Source: Roseburia hominis (GTDB lineage Bacteria > Bacillota > Clostridia > Lachnospirales > Lachnospiraceae). From it: a stretch of 64,000 nt of DNA. A program made the position numbers and the translations under genes. Under the pieces are notes generated by a model. The model made no database searches and was not told the DNA's origin. It saw only the letters and a program-made list of their open reading frames with translations. Where the stretch lies: assembly GCA_040702975.1 (NCBI GenBank), contig CP159990.1:868001-932000 (forward strand), given 5' to 3'. Shown here piece by piece: positions 34,960-43,800 of the stretch (positions are counted from its first letter, which is position 1; every line of letters starts with the position of its first letter).

Positions 34960-36876
34960 GGTAGTGTCAAGTAATCTATGAAAAAACGAGCCGAAAAAAT
35001 AGGCTCAAATGAACCTTGAAAATTGCAAATATATCACACAATAAGTCCTCCGAAGGCTCAGGGCTCTGCCCTAAGAACCAGCAAGGAGCCAGCCCTTTGA
35101 CCCATTTTCGGGCTCTGCCCGAACCCGTTCTCGCCGGAAGGCAGGAAAAGGGCGCAATTGCCCCTTTTCTGCTGGACAGGATAATCCGAGAACTTTATGT
35201 CAAGTGACTTTCGCGGCATAACGGGGCCTCTGCCCCATTATTCCACGGTTCACCTGACAACAGTTCCGCTCCGTTTATGCAGTTCCCGATTTTTGTAGAT
35301 TCAGGATTGTCTGCTGACCGAGGAAGATCAGGAGCTGCCATTTTCCCGGCATATTGTCCGTGCCTTTCAGCATATCCACTTCGTTAAGTACATGATAGTT
35401 GTTGTGCTTGTGAGGACGGAGAAAGTTATAATAAGCAACCCATAAAGCCAGGTCATAGTTGGCACCGTCGATGTTGTCAAATCCGTTTGTTTTCCGGTAG
35501 GATGCTTTGTATGTGCGGTTGAGCCGCTCGATCATCTGTTTGAATGGCCGGAACTCTTTGGAAACAGCATCGTCGTTGGTAAGTCCAATCACCTGAGTGA
35601 TGTTGAATTTAAAAGCATCACCGAATTCATGGAAGAACTGCTGTGCCGCTAAGGGATAGGCACTGTAACCATCAGCAATAAAACGGAAGTTTTTGGGAAG
35701 TTCTTTCAAGTGGCGGAAGGCCATGCGCATCGCCATGATGCAGGGGCCGACACCACGGTTATCAGACACCTGGTAACCGATAATGGAACGTTTGGCGGCG
35801 TCCATGATGAACCAGATATAGGTCTTGATCCCGCGGATTTTGATGTAGGTCTCATCAGCGGTAAAGGTATCACCGGCATCATAATCGTAGTTGTCTACAA
35901 AAGGTTTGATACAGATGGCGGCTGTCTTGCAGTAGTTGGCGATCTGCTGGTGGGAGATCTGGATGTTATACAGGTCTTTGAGAGCCTGCGAGGTCTTTCT
36001 GAGGGAAAGGCTGAGGTTCACGTGAAGTGTCAGACACAGGGACATGACATGGGAGTCGAACTTGCTGAACCTGAGGGAGGAAGCATTCCTGGGGAGAGAG
36101 TTTAAGTCCATCTTAAAGAAATCTATCGTGAATTCACGGTAGATATAATGGAGCTTGTATTCGTTCTTGCCATAATCTTTTTCGAGATGTTCTTTATCGA
36201 CTTTCTTCAGGTTATGAAGATAGTAAGGGCATTTCGGGTTGACGCATTTATGGATGATAAAGTGCTTGCGTTCTTTCTTATGTGCCAGAGCGTTGCCGCA
36301 GTGAGGGCAGCGAAGGGTGTATTGTTTAGAGAAACGGTTCTCATCAGGAGAAAAAGTGGTGTTGCAGACCTTACATTTAATCTGCCCCTTTTTACCGTTG
36401 TTGCGGTAGAGGAAGGGCTGGGGAGCATGACAGCAGGGACATATGAGGTCCTCAGGGATATCGCATTCCTTGCGGCGTGCAATAGGTCTGATCTTTTCGT
36501 GATACTTGTGATCAAAGTAGGGAATCAGGAGCTGCCAGTCCCAGTCATTTTGATGGATCTGCATTTTGGGAAGCTCATCAGTTTTGAACTTCTGGTATTT
36601 AGGAGAATGAGAATCATCAAAGGCCCACTGCTTGAGGGGGATATATTTGCAGATAAAGTGAATCAGCCAGCAGTTTTGTTGGTAAAGATATTGAATTACA
36701 GAGAGTAAGTATTGTATAATGTCCATGAGCATTGGCTCCTTTCGTGAGTGTTGTTTTGGTCGATGACATTATACACGAAAAAGGGAGGTCAATGCTCTTT
36801 TTATTGCAGATTTCCCTAAAAATCAAGGTTTTTATAAGATTTTGGAACAAAAAAACAGGTAGTTTTTGACACTACC
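34960..36876. mobile_element. Complete insertion sequence, 1,917 bp, 11-bp terminal repeats, 8-bp target duplication
   Basis: The left end GGTAGTGTCAA (34960-34970) is the exact inverse of the right end TTGACACTACC (36866-36876). The 8-bp sequence ACATCCGA flanks both sides (34952-34959 and 36877-36884). It encodes one DDE transposase, leftward. 34971-35270 holds only a GC-richer non-coding stretch with short repeats. The element lies 23 bp upstream of the ssnA-type start codon and cuts that operon off from its original promoter. The 8-bp duplication and DDE motif fit IS6-like or a related group. Confidence 0.9.
35275..36726 (-). CDS. DDE transposase of the insertion sequence
   Basis: About 483 residues. 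The N-terminal half has two zinc-ribbon-like pairs (LICPCCHAPQPF with CKVCNTTF, and LRCPHCGNALAH with CVNPKCPYY), followed by an HTH region (SLSLRKTSQALKDLYNIQISHQQI). The catalytic residues are in FTADETYIKI, RFIADGYSAYP and FKQMIERLNRTYKASYR, giving a D-D-E triad with IS6/IS240-like spacing. AAAGGAG lies 9 nt before the chosen ATG; an ATG two codons upstream is also possible. The frame is intact, so the element may still be active. Confidence 0.88.
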   Translation of the reverse strand: MDIIQYLLSVIQYLYQQNCWLIHFICKYIPLKQWAFDDSHSPKYQKFKTDELPKMQIHQNDWDWQLLIPYFDHKYHEKIRPIARRKECDIPEDLICPCCHAPQPFLYRNNGKKGQIKCKVCNTTFSPDENRFSKQYTLRCPHCGNALAHKKERKHFIIHKCVNPKCPYYLHNLKKVDKEHLEKDYGKNEYKLHYIYREFTIDFFKMDLNSLPRNASSLRFSKFDSHVMSLCLTLHVNLSLSLRKTSQALKDLYNIQISHQQIANYCKTAAICIKPFVDNYDYDAGDTFTADETYIKIRGIKTYIWFIMDAAKRSIIGYQVSDNRGVGPCIMAMRMAFRHLKELPKNFRFIADGYSAYPLAAQQFFHEFGDAFKFNITQVIGLTNDDAVSKEFRPFKQMIERLNRTYKASYRKTNGFDNIDGANYDLALWVAYYNFLRPHKHNNYHVLNEVDMLKGTDNMPGKWQLLIFLGQQTILNLQKSGTA

Positions 36877-36899
36877 ACATCCGACCAGGAGGGAGAAAT

Positions 36900-38306
36900 A
36901 TGGAATTATTATTAAAAAATGCGATTATCGTTACAGTGAACAAAGAAAGAGAAATTATTTATGACGGCGCAATGGCTGTTGACAATGGAAGAATTGTAGC
37001 AGTTGGACATGAAGCAGACGTGCTGAAAGAGTATCCGACCGCAGATCGGGTAATGGATCTTAATGGAAAGATCGTATTCCCGGGATTTATCAATACACAT
37101 AATCATCTGTTCCAGACACTGCTCAAAGGCTTGGGAGACGATATGGTGTTAAGTGACTGGCTGGCAACAATGACTTTCCCCGCTGCACAGTATCTGGAGC
37201 CTGAAGACTGCTATTATGACTCTATGCTGGGATGTATGGAAGGAATCCACAGTGGTATGACTACACAGGTTGACTATATGTACCCGCATGCAAGAGAAGG
37301 CTTAAGCGACGGCGTGATCAAAGCGTATAAAGAACTCGGTATCCGTGGAATCTTCGGAAGAGGATGTATGGACGTAGGACTTGAATTCGGAGTATGTCCG
37401 GCAATCACACAGCAGCCTGACCAGGTAGAGAAGGATCTTGTTCGTATTTTTGATACATATCACAATACAGAGAATGAAAGAATTAAAGTATGGGTAGCTC
37501 CGGCTGCACTGTGGTCTAACTCAGAAAAAATGCTCAGAATGCTCTGGGATGTGACGAACAGCTATAAGTCTGGATTTACCGTTCATGTATCCGAGACTCC
37601 GTTCGACCGTATGGCAACCAACACACTTCATGGATGTGAAGGTACGGACTGCCTGGAAAAACTGGGAATTCTTGGAGAGAACGTGCTTATGGTTCACTGC
37701 GTGTATCTGAATGATAAGGATATCAGACGTTCTAAATATTATGACCTGAAGGTTTCACACAATCCGGTCAGCAACATGTATCTGTCATCAGGCGTGGCAC
37801 CGATTCCGAAACTCCTCAATGCAGGTGTTACCTGTAGCCTTGGTGTAGACGGTGCGGCAAGCAACAATGGTCAGGATATGATCGAGCTGATGAAGACAGC
37901 ATCTCTGCTTCAGAAGGTTGACACACTTGACCCGACAGTTATCACAGCAGAGAAGGTTCTGGAGATGGCTACCATCGACGGAGCAAGAGCAATTGGTTTG
38001 GAAGACGAGATCGGTTCTCTTGAAAAAGGCAAAAAAGCTGATTTCGTTATTTTCAACCCGTACCTTAACCCGAAGGCTATTCCGGTTCATAACCCGGTAT
38101 CTACACTGGTATACTCTTCCAGCATGCAGAATATCGAGAGCGTGGCAGTAGACGGACAGTTCATCATGGAAAATGGTATCATCACCAAGGTTGAGAACGA
38201 AGAGAAGGTGCTTCGTGAGGCACAGAAGACGGCTGAGAACCTCTGCGAGCGCGGAAAAATTACGAACCGTATGGACGGACATAAGTGGAAGAGCATTGCG
38301 TTCTAA
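36900..38306 (+). CDS. ssnA: Aminohydrolase of the SsnA / guanine-8-oxoguanine deaminase group
   Basis: 468 residues of the amidohydrolase superfamily. GFINTHNHLFQTLLKG provides the His-x-His; FTVHVSETPFD, LMVHCVYLND and SLGVDGAASNN provide the further His residues and Asp; the C-terminus IGSLEKGKKADFVIFNP is standard. It resembles SsnA-type and 8-oxoguanine/guanine deaminases, which remove an exocyclic amino group from purine-like rings in the cytoplasm. It heads a run of xanthine-dehydrogenase-type genes, so the product is likely a purine handed to those enzymes. AGGAGGG precedes the ATG by 8 nt. An insertion sequence ends just before this site, so expression may now depend on the element. 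Confidence 0.8.
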   Translation: MELLLKNAIIVTVNKEREIIYDGAMAVDNGRIVAVGHEADVLKEYPTADRVMDLNGKIVFPGFINTHNHLFQTLLKGLGDDMVLSDWLATMTFPAAQYLEPEDCYYDSMLGCMEGIHSGMTTQVDYMYPHAREGLSDGVIKAYKELGIRGIFGRGCMDVGLEFGVCPAITQQPDQVEKDLVRIFDTYHNTENERIKVWVAPAALWSNSEKMLRMLWDVTNSYKSGFTVHVSETPFDRMATNTLHGCEGTDCLEKLGILGENVLMVHCVYLNDKDIRRSKYYDLKVSHNPVSNMYLSSGVAPIPKLLNAGVTCSLGVDGAASNNGQDMIELMKTASLLQKVDTLDPTVITAEKVLEMATIDGARAIGLEDEIGSLEKGKKADFVIFNPYLNPKAIPVHNPVSTLVYSSSMQNIESVAVDGQFIMENGIITKVENEEKVLREAQKTAENLCERGKITNRMDGHKWKSIAF

Positions 38307-38342
38307 TTAAGAGCTGTATGGTTCAAATGAAAGGAATTCACT

Positions 38343-38810
38343 ATGGAAGTAATTCATTTTAATCTAAACGGAGAAGATCGGGAACTGAAGATCGAAAAAG
38401 GACAGAGACTGCTTGATATTTTGCGGGATGTTTATCACATGACAGGAACCAAATGTGGCTGCAGTACAGGTGATTGCGGGGCATGTATGGTCGTGATGAA
38501 CGGTGAGGCGGTTCGTTCCTGTCTTATTAATGCCGGCAAGCTGGAAGGAAGCAGAGTTCTTACCATAGAGGGTATGAGCGATGGAGAACATTTACATCCG
38601 ATTCAGCAGGCATTTATCGATGCGGGAGCGATACAGTGCGGTTTCTGTACTCCGGGGATGATCATGTCGGCGAAAGCTTTGCTTGATAAGAATCCAAATC
38701 CGACAGAAGCGGAAGTGAGAAAAGCGATCAGCCCGAACCTGTGCAGATGCACGGGCTATGAAAAAATTGTCGAAGCAATTCTATTGGCTGCTGACAGATT
38801 GGGGAGGTAG
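38343..38810 (+). CDS. Xanthine-dehydrogenase-type small subunit with two [2Fe-2S] clusters (set 1)
   Basis: 155 residues. The plant-type [2Fe-2S] motif is TKCGCSTGDCGACMVVMNGEAVRSC and the second cluster is carried by CGFCTPGMIMSAKAL with NLCRCTGYEKIVEAI. This is the full-length form of XdhC/CoxS/HcrC small subunits. It passes electrons from the molybdenum centre of the large subunit encoded 6 bp downstream. No FAD-binding subunit gene adjoins it, so the electron acceptor must be another protein. Confidence 0.9.
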   Translation: MEVIHFNLNGEDRELKIEKGQRLLDILRDVYHMTGTKCGCSTGDCGACMVVMNGEAVRSCLINAGKLEGSRVLTIEGMSDGEHLHPIQQAFIDAGAIQCGFCTPGMIMSAKALLDKNPNPTEAEVRKAISPNLCRCTGYEKIVEAILLAADRLGR

Positions 38811-38815
38811 AGTTC

Positions 38816-41092
38816 ATGAACGAGAAATTTCGTGTATTAGGAAAAGACAAACCAAATCGTGATGCAGCACTTAAAGCGACAGGCAGTAAGAGATATGTGG
38901 CAGATATGGAATTTCCGGGCATGCTCTATGCGAAGGTATTATTTAGCCCGGTAGCACATGCGAAGATCAAGAGCATCGACACAAGCGAGGCGGAGGCTCT
39001 TCCGGGAGTGCGTGCGGTTGCATGTTACAAAAATGTGCCGCAGGTAAGATATAACAGTGCAGTACGTTTTATAGAACATCAGATTCCGAATACGGAGAGA
39101 ATTTTTGACGATACGGTACGCTTTGTGGGAGATCGCGTGGCAGCAGTAGCGGCAGACAGCCTTAAGATCGCTGAAAAAGCGGTAAAGCTGATCCATGTAG
39201 AGTATGAAGAGCTTCCTATTTTGCTGGATGTGGAAGAGGCTGCAAAGCCGGACGCATACCCGATTCATGAAGGCGGCAATGTAGTAGGAGAGAACATTGT
39301 AAATGCCGGGGATATCGAAAAAGGCTTTGCAGAGTCAGACTACATATTTGAGGACCGCTATGAGACACAGCCGATTCATCCCGGCGCGATCGAGACCCAT
39401 GTGGCAGTGGCGGATTGGAACTATGAGAATAAGCTCACGATCTACAGCCCATGTCAGAACACCTTTGGATTCCGTGTCATCTTAAGCAGGATATTCGGAC
39501 TTCCTTACAACAAGATCCGTCTTGTTTCTCCGGCAATCGGAGGAGGCTTCGGCGGAAAACTTGAGATGGTGCTGGAGCCGATCGTGGCAGTTCTGTCGAA
39601 GATGACGAGGCGTCCGGTCCGGCTGGAGTATAACCGTAAGGAGACCATGCTTGGCACGAGAGTGCGGCATGCGTCCGTGGCTTACGTAAAGACCGGTGTT
39701 ATGAAGGATGGAACTATTCGCGCAATGGATATCCGGATGTTCACCAACACAGGAGCCTATGCGTCCAGCGCCCTGAACGTAAGCGGCGCGATGTCCCATA
39801 AGGTATTCAAGGCATACAAGATTGACAATATGAGATTCGAGAACCATCCGGTCTACACGAACACGCCGATTGCGGGCGCTATGAGGGGATATGGCTCACC
39901 TCAGGCATTTTTCGGAATGGAGCGTCAGATCAATAAGATCGCGAAGACGCTGGGAATTGATCCGGTCGAAATGCAGAGACGTAATCTGGTAGATCCGGAC
40001 AGTCTGGATCCCTGCTTCCACACACCTCATGGTAATCCGAGAGTAAAGGACTGCCTGGAGAGAGCGGTAGGGCTTATCCATTACGAGGATGCCCTGAAAG
40101 AGCAGGAGGCTACGAAAAATGATGATATCCGGATCGGCGTTGGAGTGGCGGCCGGAGTTCATGGAAATAACTGTTTTGGAGCTCACAGAGACACGACGAC
40201 TTCCATGATCAAGATGAACGAGGATGGAAGCTGTATTCTCTTTACCGGTTCCCATGATATGGGAAATGATAACGTGGGCCTTCAGACGGAGATCGTCTCA
40301 GAGGTGTTGGGGATCAGTCTGGACCGAATCGATGTGGTTCAGGCAGATACAGACGGTTGTCTGTGGCATCTGGGCGATTATGCGAGCCGAGGCACATTCG
40401 TGGCAGGAGAAGCTGTCAGAAAGACAGCAGAGTCCATGAAAAAAGAGCTTCTAAAGCAGGCGGCAGAGGTCCTCGAGGTGCCGGCAGAGGAGATCGATCT
40501 GTATGACGACACGGCGTGGTGGATTAAGGATGAGAATAAACACGTTTCACTGGCAGAGGTCATGCTCCACTGTCAGCGTGATAACATCAAAGAGCTTTGT
40601 GTCAGCGAGACGCATGTGGCGAATTGCAGCCCCACCTCCTATGGCGTACATATAGCGAAGGTGCAGGTCGACACAAAGAGTGGAGAAGTAAAGCTTTTGG
40701 AGTATGCCGCGGTGCAGGACGCAGGACGTATTCTGAACCCACTTACGATAACAGGCCAGTTGGCAGGCGGAGTTCATATGGGACTTGGCTATGCACTGTC
40801 AGAAGGCATGGAATACGATGAAAAGGGAAGGCCGCTTACGACCAACCTGAAAAAATATCATATTTTGCGGGCGGATGAGATGCCCAAATTATATTTGGAT
40901 TTTGCAAAAGAGGGGGCCGGTGAAGCCGGCGGACCTTATGGGGCAAAGAGCCTGGGCGAGAGCCCGGTCGTACCTGTGGCCCCGGCAGTGCTGAATGCCA
41001 TCAGCAATGCAATACGCAGGGAAATCAATACTCTTCCTGCAAAACCGGAGAAGATCCGGAAAGCAATGGAGGGACCAGAAGAAACATATTAG
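38816..41092 (+). CDS. Xanthine-dehydrogenase-type molybdenum-binding subunit (set 1)
   Basis: 758 residues of the xanthine oxidase/aldehyde oxidase large-subunit family. It starts RVLGKDKPNRDAALKATGSKRYVADM, has the molybdopterin loop GGGFGGKLEMVLEPIVAVL, the conserved MRGYGSPQAFFGMERQ, and the active-site region GAKSLGESPVVPVAPAVL, whose Glu matches the catalytic glutamate. It hydroxylates an aromatic N-heterocycle using water-derived oxygen. The neighbourhood (purine deaminase, xanthine/uracil permease) suggests purines. SsnA association is known from selenium-dependent molybdenum hydroxylase loci, so a selenium-containing cofactor is conceivable but not shown. Confidence 0.88.
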   Translation: MNEKFRVLGKDKPNRDAALKATGSKRYVADMEFPGMLYAKVLFSPVAHAKIKSIDTSEAEALPGVRAVACYKNVPQVRYNSAVRFIEHQIPNTERIFDDTVRFVGDRVAAVAADSLKIAEKAVKLIHVEYEELPILLDVEEAAKPDAYPIHEGGNVVGENIVNAGDIEKGFAESDYIFEDRYETQPIHPGAIETHVAVADWNYENKLTIYSPCQNTFGFRVILSRIFGLPYNKIRLVSPAIGGGFGGKLEMVLEPIVAVLSKMTRRPVRLEYNRKETMLGTRVRHASVAYVKTGVMKDGTIRAMDIRMFTNTGAYASSALNVSGAMSHKVFKAYKIDNMRFENHPVYTNTPIAGAMRGYGSPQAFFGMERQINKIAKTLGIDPVEMQRRNLVDPDSLDPCFHTPHGNPRVKDCLERAVGLIHYEDALKEQEATKNDDIRIGVGVAAGVHGNNCFGAHRDTTTSMIKMNEDGSCILFTGSHDMGNDNVGLQTEIVSEVLGISLDRIDVVQADTDGCLWHLGDYASRGTFVAGEAVRKTAESMKKELLKQAAEVLEVPAEEIDLYDDTAWWIKDENKHVSLAEVMLHCQRDNIKELCVSETHVANCSPTSYGVHIAKVQVDTKSGEVKLLEYAAVQDAGRILNPLTITGQLAGGVHMGLGYALSEGMEYDEKGRPLTTNLKKYHILRADEMPKLYLDFAKEGAGEAGGPYGAKSLGESPVVPVAPAVLNAISNAIRREINTLPAKPEKIRKAMEGPEETY

Positions 41093-41104
41093 GAGGTGAA
41101 AGGC

Positions 41105-41722
41105 ATGGTAAAAATTCTCGGTATTTGCGGAAGTCCCAGACAAAAATCGTCCTATACGGCACTTCAGGCAGCTTTATCTGCAGCAGAGGCACAGGGAGAT
41201 GTGGAAACAGAACTTATCTCACTCAGAGCTAAGAAGATCAACCCCTGTATACACTGTAACAAGTGTCTGCGCGATGAGGCGGACAGATGTACCATCTATA
41301 CGGATGATATGACGGAGATCTATGATAAGTTCTATGAGGCAGATGGAATCATCATCATATCACCGGTATACGACATGAATATTACCCCGCAGCTTTCGGC
41401 ATTTATGAGCCGTTTCCGTTCAGCATGGAGAATCAGCGCGAGAGATCAGTACTTCTTTACCAAGAAGGTGGGAGCAGCGATGAGCGTTGGCGGAACACGT
41501 AACGGCGGTCAGGAAGGCGTGATCCATTGTATCATGAACTTCTATAATACACACGGAATCACAATCTGCAACGGTGGCGGTGAAGTGTATGCCGGAGCAG
41601 CTCTGTGGAGTCCCGGAGACGGATCTCAGACAATGGATGATCCGATCGGCTTAAGGAATGCACAGACTCTTGGAGCGAAGGTTGCGGTTATGGCAAAGAT
41701 TATGAAAAATGCAGATATATAA
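41105..41722 (+). CDS. Iron-sulfur flavoprotein (NADPH-dependent FMN reductase-like)
   Basis: About 205 residues from the ATG 7 nt after AGGAGG. The flavodoxin-like fold opens MVKILGICGSPRQKSSY (FMN phosphate loop). Cys48, Cys51, Cys54 and Cys62 form the compact C-x2-C-x2-C-x7-C motif of archaeal/clostridial iron-sulfur flavoproteins that bind a [4Fe-4S] cluster. It sits between the molybdenum subunit and the permease, in the same direction. Because no FAD subunit is encoded for either hydroxylase set, this protein is a plausible electron acceptor for them. Confidence 0.85.
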   Translation: MVKILGICGSPRQKSSYTALQAALSAAEAQGDVETELISLRAKKINPCIHCNKCLRDEADRCTIYTDDMTEIYDKFYEADGIIIISPVYDMNITPQLSAFMSRFRSAWRISARDQYFFTKKVGAAMSVGGTRNGGQEGVIHCIMNFYNTHGITICNGGGEVYAGAALWSPGDGSQTMDDPIGLRNAQTLGAKVAVMAKIMKNADI

Positions 41723-41812
41723 GTGTAAAAGCTAACCCCTTAGACACCGTTTCGGTCTTAAGTATGCATTTAACATGAAAATAGCTGCTGTTATTGAATT
41801 TTTCTGCGGTCG

Positions 41813-41884
41813 CGGGGCGCTAAAGCGCCCCGGAGAAAAAACAAAATTCTAAAGGGCTGTAATGCAAGACGGCAGCATTACAGC
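41813..41884 (+). promoter_or_regulatory. Two consecutive hairpins in the permease leader
   Basis: CGGGGCGC-TAAA-GCGCCCCG (41813-41832) is an 8-bp GC-only stem. GCTGTAATGC (41856-41865) pairs with GCATTACAGC (41875-41884) over 10 bp, ending 4 nt before the AGGAG of the permease. Neither is followed by a T-run. The second stem could mask or expose the ribosome-binding region. No known riboswitch consensus was found. Confidence 0.4.
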
Positions 41885-41899
41885 AAAAGGAGAAATAAT

Positions 41900-43255
41900 A
41901 TGAAGATGACATATGGCATTAATGATAAGGTACCTATAGCAAAAGCGATTCCACTGGCTATGCAGCACGTATTTGTAATTTTTACAGGAACAATTGTAGG
42001 AAGTACATTGCTGGCACAGGGAGCCGGACTGGGCGTAAATGAGACGGCATTGATCATACAGTGTGGTATGCTGGCGTGCTGTCTGGCAAGTATGATTCAG
42101 TCATTCGGTATCAAGATCGGCAATTTCCAGATTGGTTCAAAACTTCCGATCATTACAGCCGGAAGCTATACACTTATCACGCCAATGGTTATGTTTGCTA
42201 ATGATCCGGATATCGGATTGGGAGGATCTTTTGGAGCTGCGATTGTAGGAAGCTTGGTGCTGTTCCTGGCAGGCCCGGTCCTGATCAAATATCTGCATCG
42301 CTATTTTACACCGGTCGTTACGGGAACCGTTGTACTTACCGTTGGTCTTAGCCTGGTAACAACGGCCGTACAGAAGATGGTTGCTTATAATCCTGAAGGA
42401 CCGGATGTATGGAAATTTTTTGCAATCGCAGGTTTCTGCGGAATTTTAGCATTGCTTATCGATATGTTTGCCAAGGGCTTCCTTCAGTCTCTGTCATTAT
42501 TGATTTCCATCGTTATTGGTTATATTCTTTGTGTTGCCCTCGGAGTTGTTGATTTTTCATCTATGCGCGAAGCTGCATGGGTAGCAGTTCCGAAACCGCT
42601 TAACTGGGGTATTTCTTTTAATATTGGTGCAATCATTACAGTATGCTTCGTACATATTGCGACTTTGATGGAAAATATCGGAGATACAACAAGTATCGTA
42701 AGTAACGCAGAAGACAGAATTCCGACCAGAAATGAGTTGATGCAGACAATCCGAGGAGATGCTTTCGGTAGTGTTATCGCAGGCTTCCTGAACGGACTTC
42801 CGGTATGTTCCGCTACACAGAATGCTGGTGTACTTGCTATGTCAGGATGTGCAAGCCGCTGGGTAACCGGTCTTGGAGCTATTATCTTCGGTGTATTCGC
42901 ATTCTTCCCGAAAATTTCTCAGATTCTTGCTCTGATTCCTGACCCGGTACTCGGAGGAGTTCTCATGGTAGCATTCGGAAGCATCATGGCAAGCGGTATC
43001 CGTGTAATCGGAATGGGCCGTATGACCAAGAGAAGTATGACGATTGTAGGTGTAGCGCTTGCGGTAGGTATCGGCGGACAGTATGCACAGGATTATCTTG
43101 TGTTCCTGCCGACAACCATTCTTACAATCTTCACAGGAATTTCCGGTAGTGCAATCATAGCATTAGTTCTTAACATTATTCTTCCTAAGACAGACGAGGA
43201 TAGAGAATATGATAAGGAATTCCAGAAATCTATCGGTATGGAAGTAGATAAATAG
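41900..43255 (+). CDS. Nucleobase:cation symporter-2 (uracil/xanthine permease family)
   Basis: 451 residues with about 14 membrane helices. It has AIPLAMQHVFVIFTGTIVGSTLL at the N-terminus, QIGSKLPIITAGSYTLITPM, and the family signature QNAGVLAMSGCASRWVTGLGA in the second half. The NCS2 substrate-site residues are in the ATLMENIGDTTSI segment. It imports xanthine, uric acid or uracil with protons or sodium. Its place between two xanthine-dehydrogenase-type gene pairs points to xanthine or a related purine. Confidence 0.9.
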   Translation: MKMTYGINDKVPIAKAIPLAMQHVFVIFTGTIVGSTLLAQGAGLGVNETALIIQCGMLACCLASMIQSFGIKIGNFQIGSKLPIITAGSYTLITPMVMFANDPDIGLGGSFGAAIVGSLVLFLAGPVLIKYLHRYFTPVVTGTVVLTVGLSLVTTAVQKMVAYNPEGPDVWKFFAIAGFCGILALLIDMFAKGFLQSLSLLISIVIGYILCVALGVVDFSSMREAAWVAVPKPLNWGISFNIGAIITVCFVHIATLMENIGDTTSIVSNAEDRIPTRNELMQTIRGDAFGSVIAGFLNGLPVCSATQNAGVLAMSGCASRWVTGLGAIIFGVFAFFPKISQILALIPDPVLGGVLMVAFGSIMASGIRVIGMGRMTKRSMTIVGVALAVGIGGQYAQDYLVFLPTTILTIFTGISGSAIIALVLNIILPKTDEDREYDKEFQKSIGMEVDK

Positions 43256-43319
43256 TGATATAGGGCAAATACGAGGAATGCCAGATGGGGCATTCCTCTT
43301 GCCTAATGGAGAAGATGAT

Positions 43320-43799
43320 ATGGAACAATATTGTTTGCGAATAAATGGAAAAGAATATGTTTGCCTGGCAGAGCCTAATTGGACCCTGCTTTATGTGCTT
43401 CGGGAGGTATTGGATCTGACAGGAACCAAATGTGGATGTAATACAGGGGATTGTGGAGCCTGTCGTGTGATTGTGGACGGCGAGGCGGTCAATTCCTGTG
43501 TGATACAGGTGAGAAATGCGGTCGGAAAATCTATCGAGACGATAGAAGGCGTGGCAAAAGATGGAAAGCTGCATCCGATCCAACAGGCGTTCATCGACTG
43601 TGGCGCGGTTCAGTGCGGTTTTTGTACTCCGGGGATGATCATGTCGGCAAAAGCATTGTTAGATAAGAACCTGAATCCGACGGAGGAGGAGATCCGTGAA
43701 GCTATCGCAGGCAATCTCTGCCGTTGTACCGGTTATGTTAAGATTGTAGCGGCAATCAACCAGGCGGCACAGATGATGCGTGCAGAGAGTGAGGAGTAA
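43320..43799 (+). CDS. Xanthine-dehydrogenase-type small [2Fe-2S] subunit (set 2)
   Basis: 159 residues from the ATG after GGAGAAGAT. It carries TKCGCNTGDCGACRVIVDGEAVNSC and CGFCTPGMIMSAKAL plus NLCRCTGYVKIVAAI, the same two-cluster arrangement as the set-1 subunit, with which it shares clear similarity. It ends one base before the start of its large-subunit partner. An upstream in-frame ATG (43278) would add 14 residues but has no ribosome-binding site. Confidence 0.9.
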   Translation: MEQYCLRINGKEYVCLAEPNWTLLYVLREVLDLTGTKCGCNTGDCGACRVIVDGEAVNSCVIQVRNAVGKSIETIEGVAKDGKLHPIQQAFIDCGAVQCGFCTPGMIMSAKALLDKNLNPTEEEIREAIAGNLCRCTGYVKIVAAINQAAQMMRAESEE

Positions 43800-43800
43800 G

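Noticed and set aside
34971..35270. Passenger gene in the left part of the insertion sequence.
   Set aside because: Only a short 63-codon frame with low-complexity, repeat-like sequence; nothing protein-like.
41723..41899. Purine riboswitch upstream of the permease.
   Set aside because: The three-way-junction consensus (conserved loop sequences and pairing) is absent; only two simple hairpins are seen.
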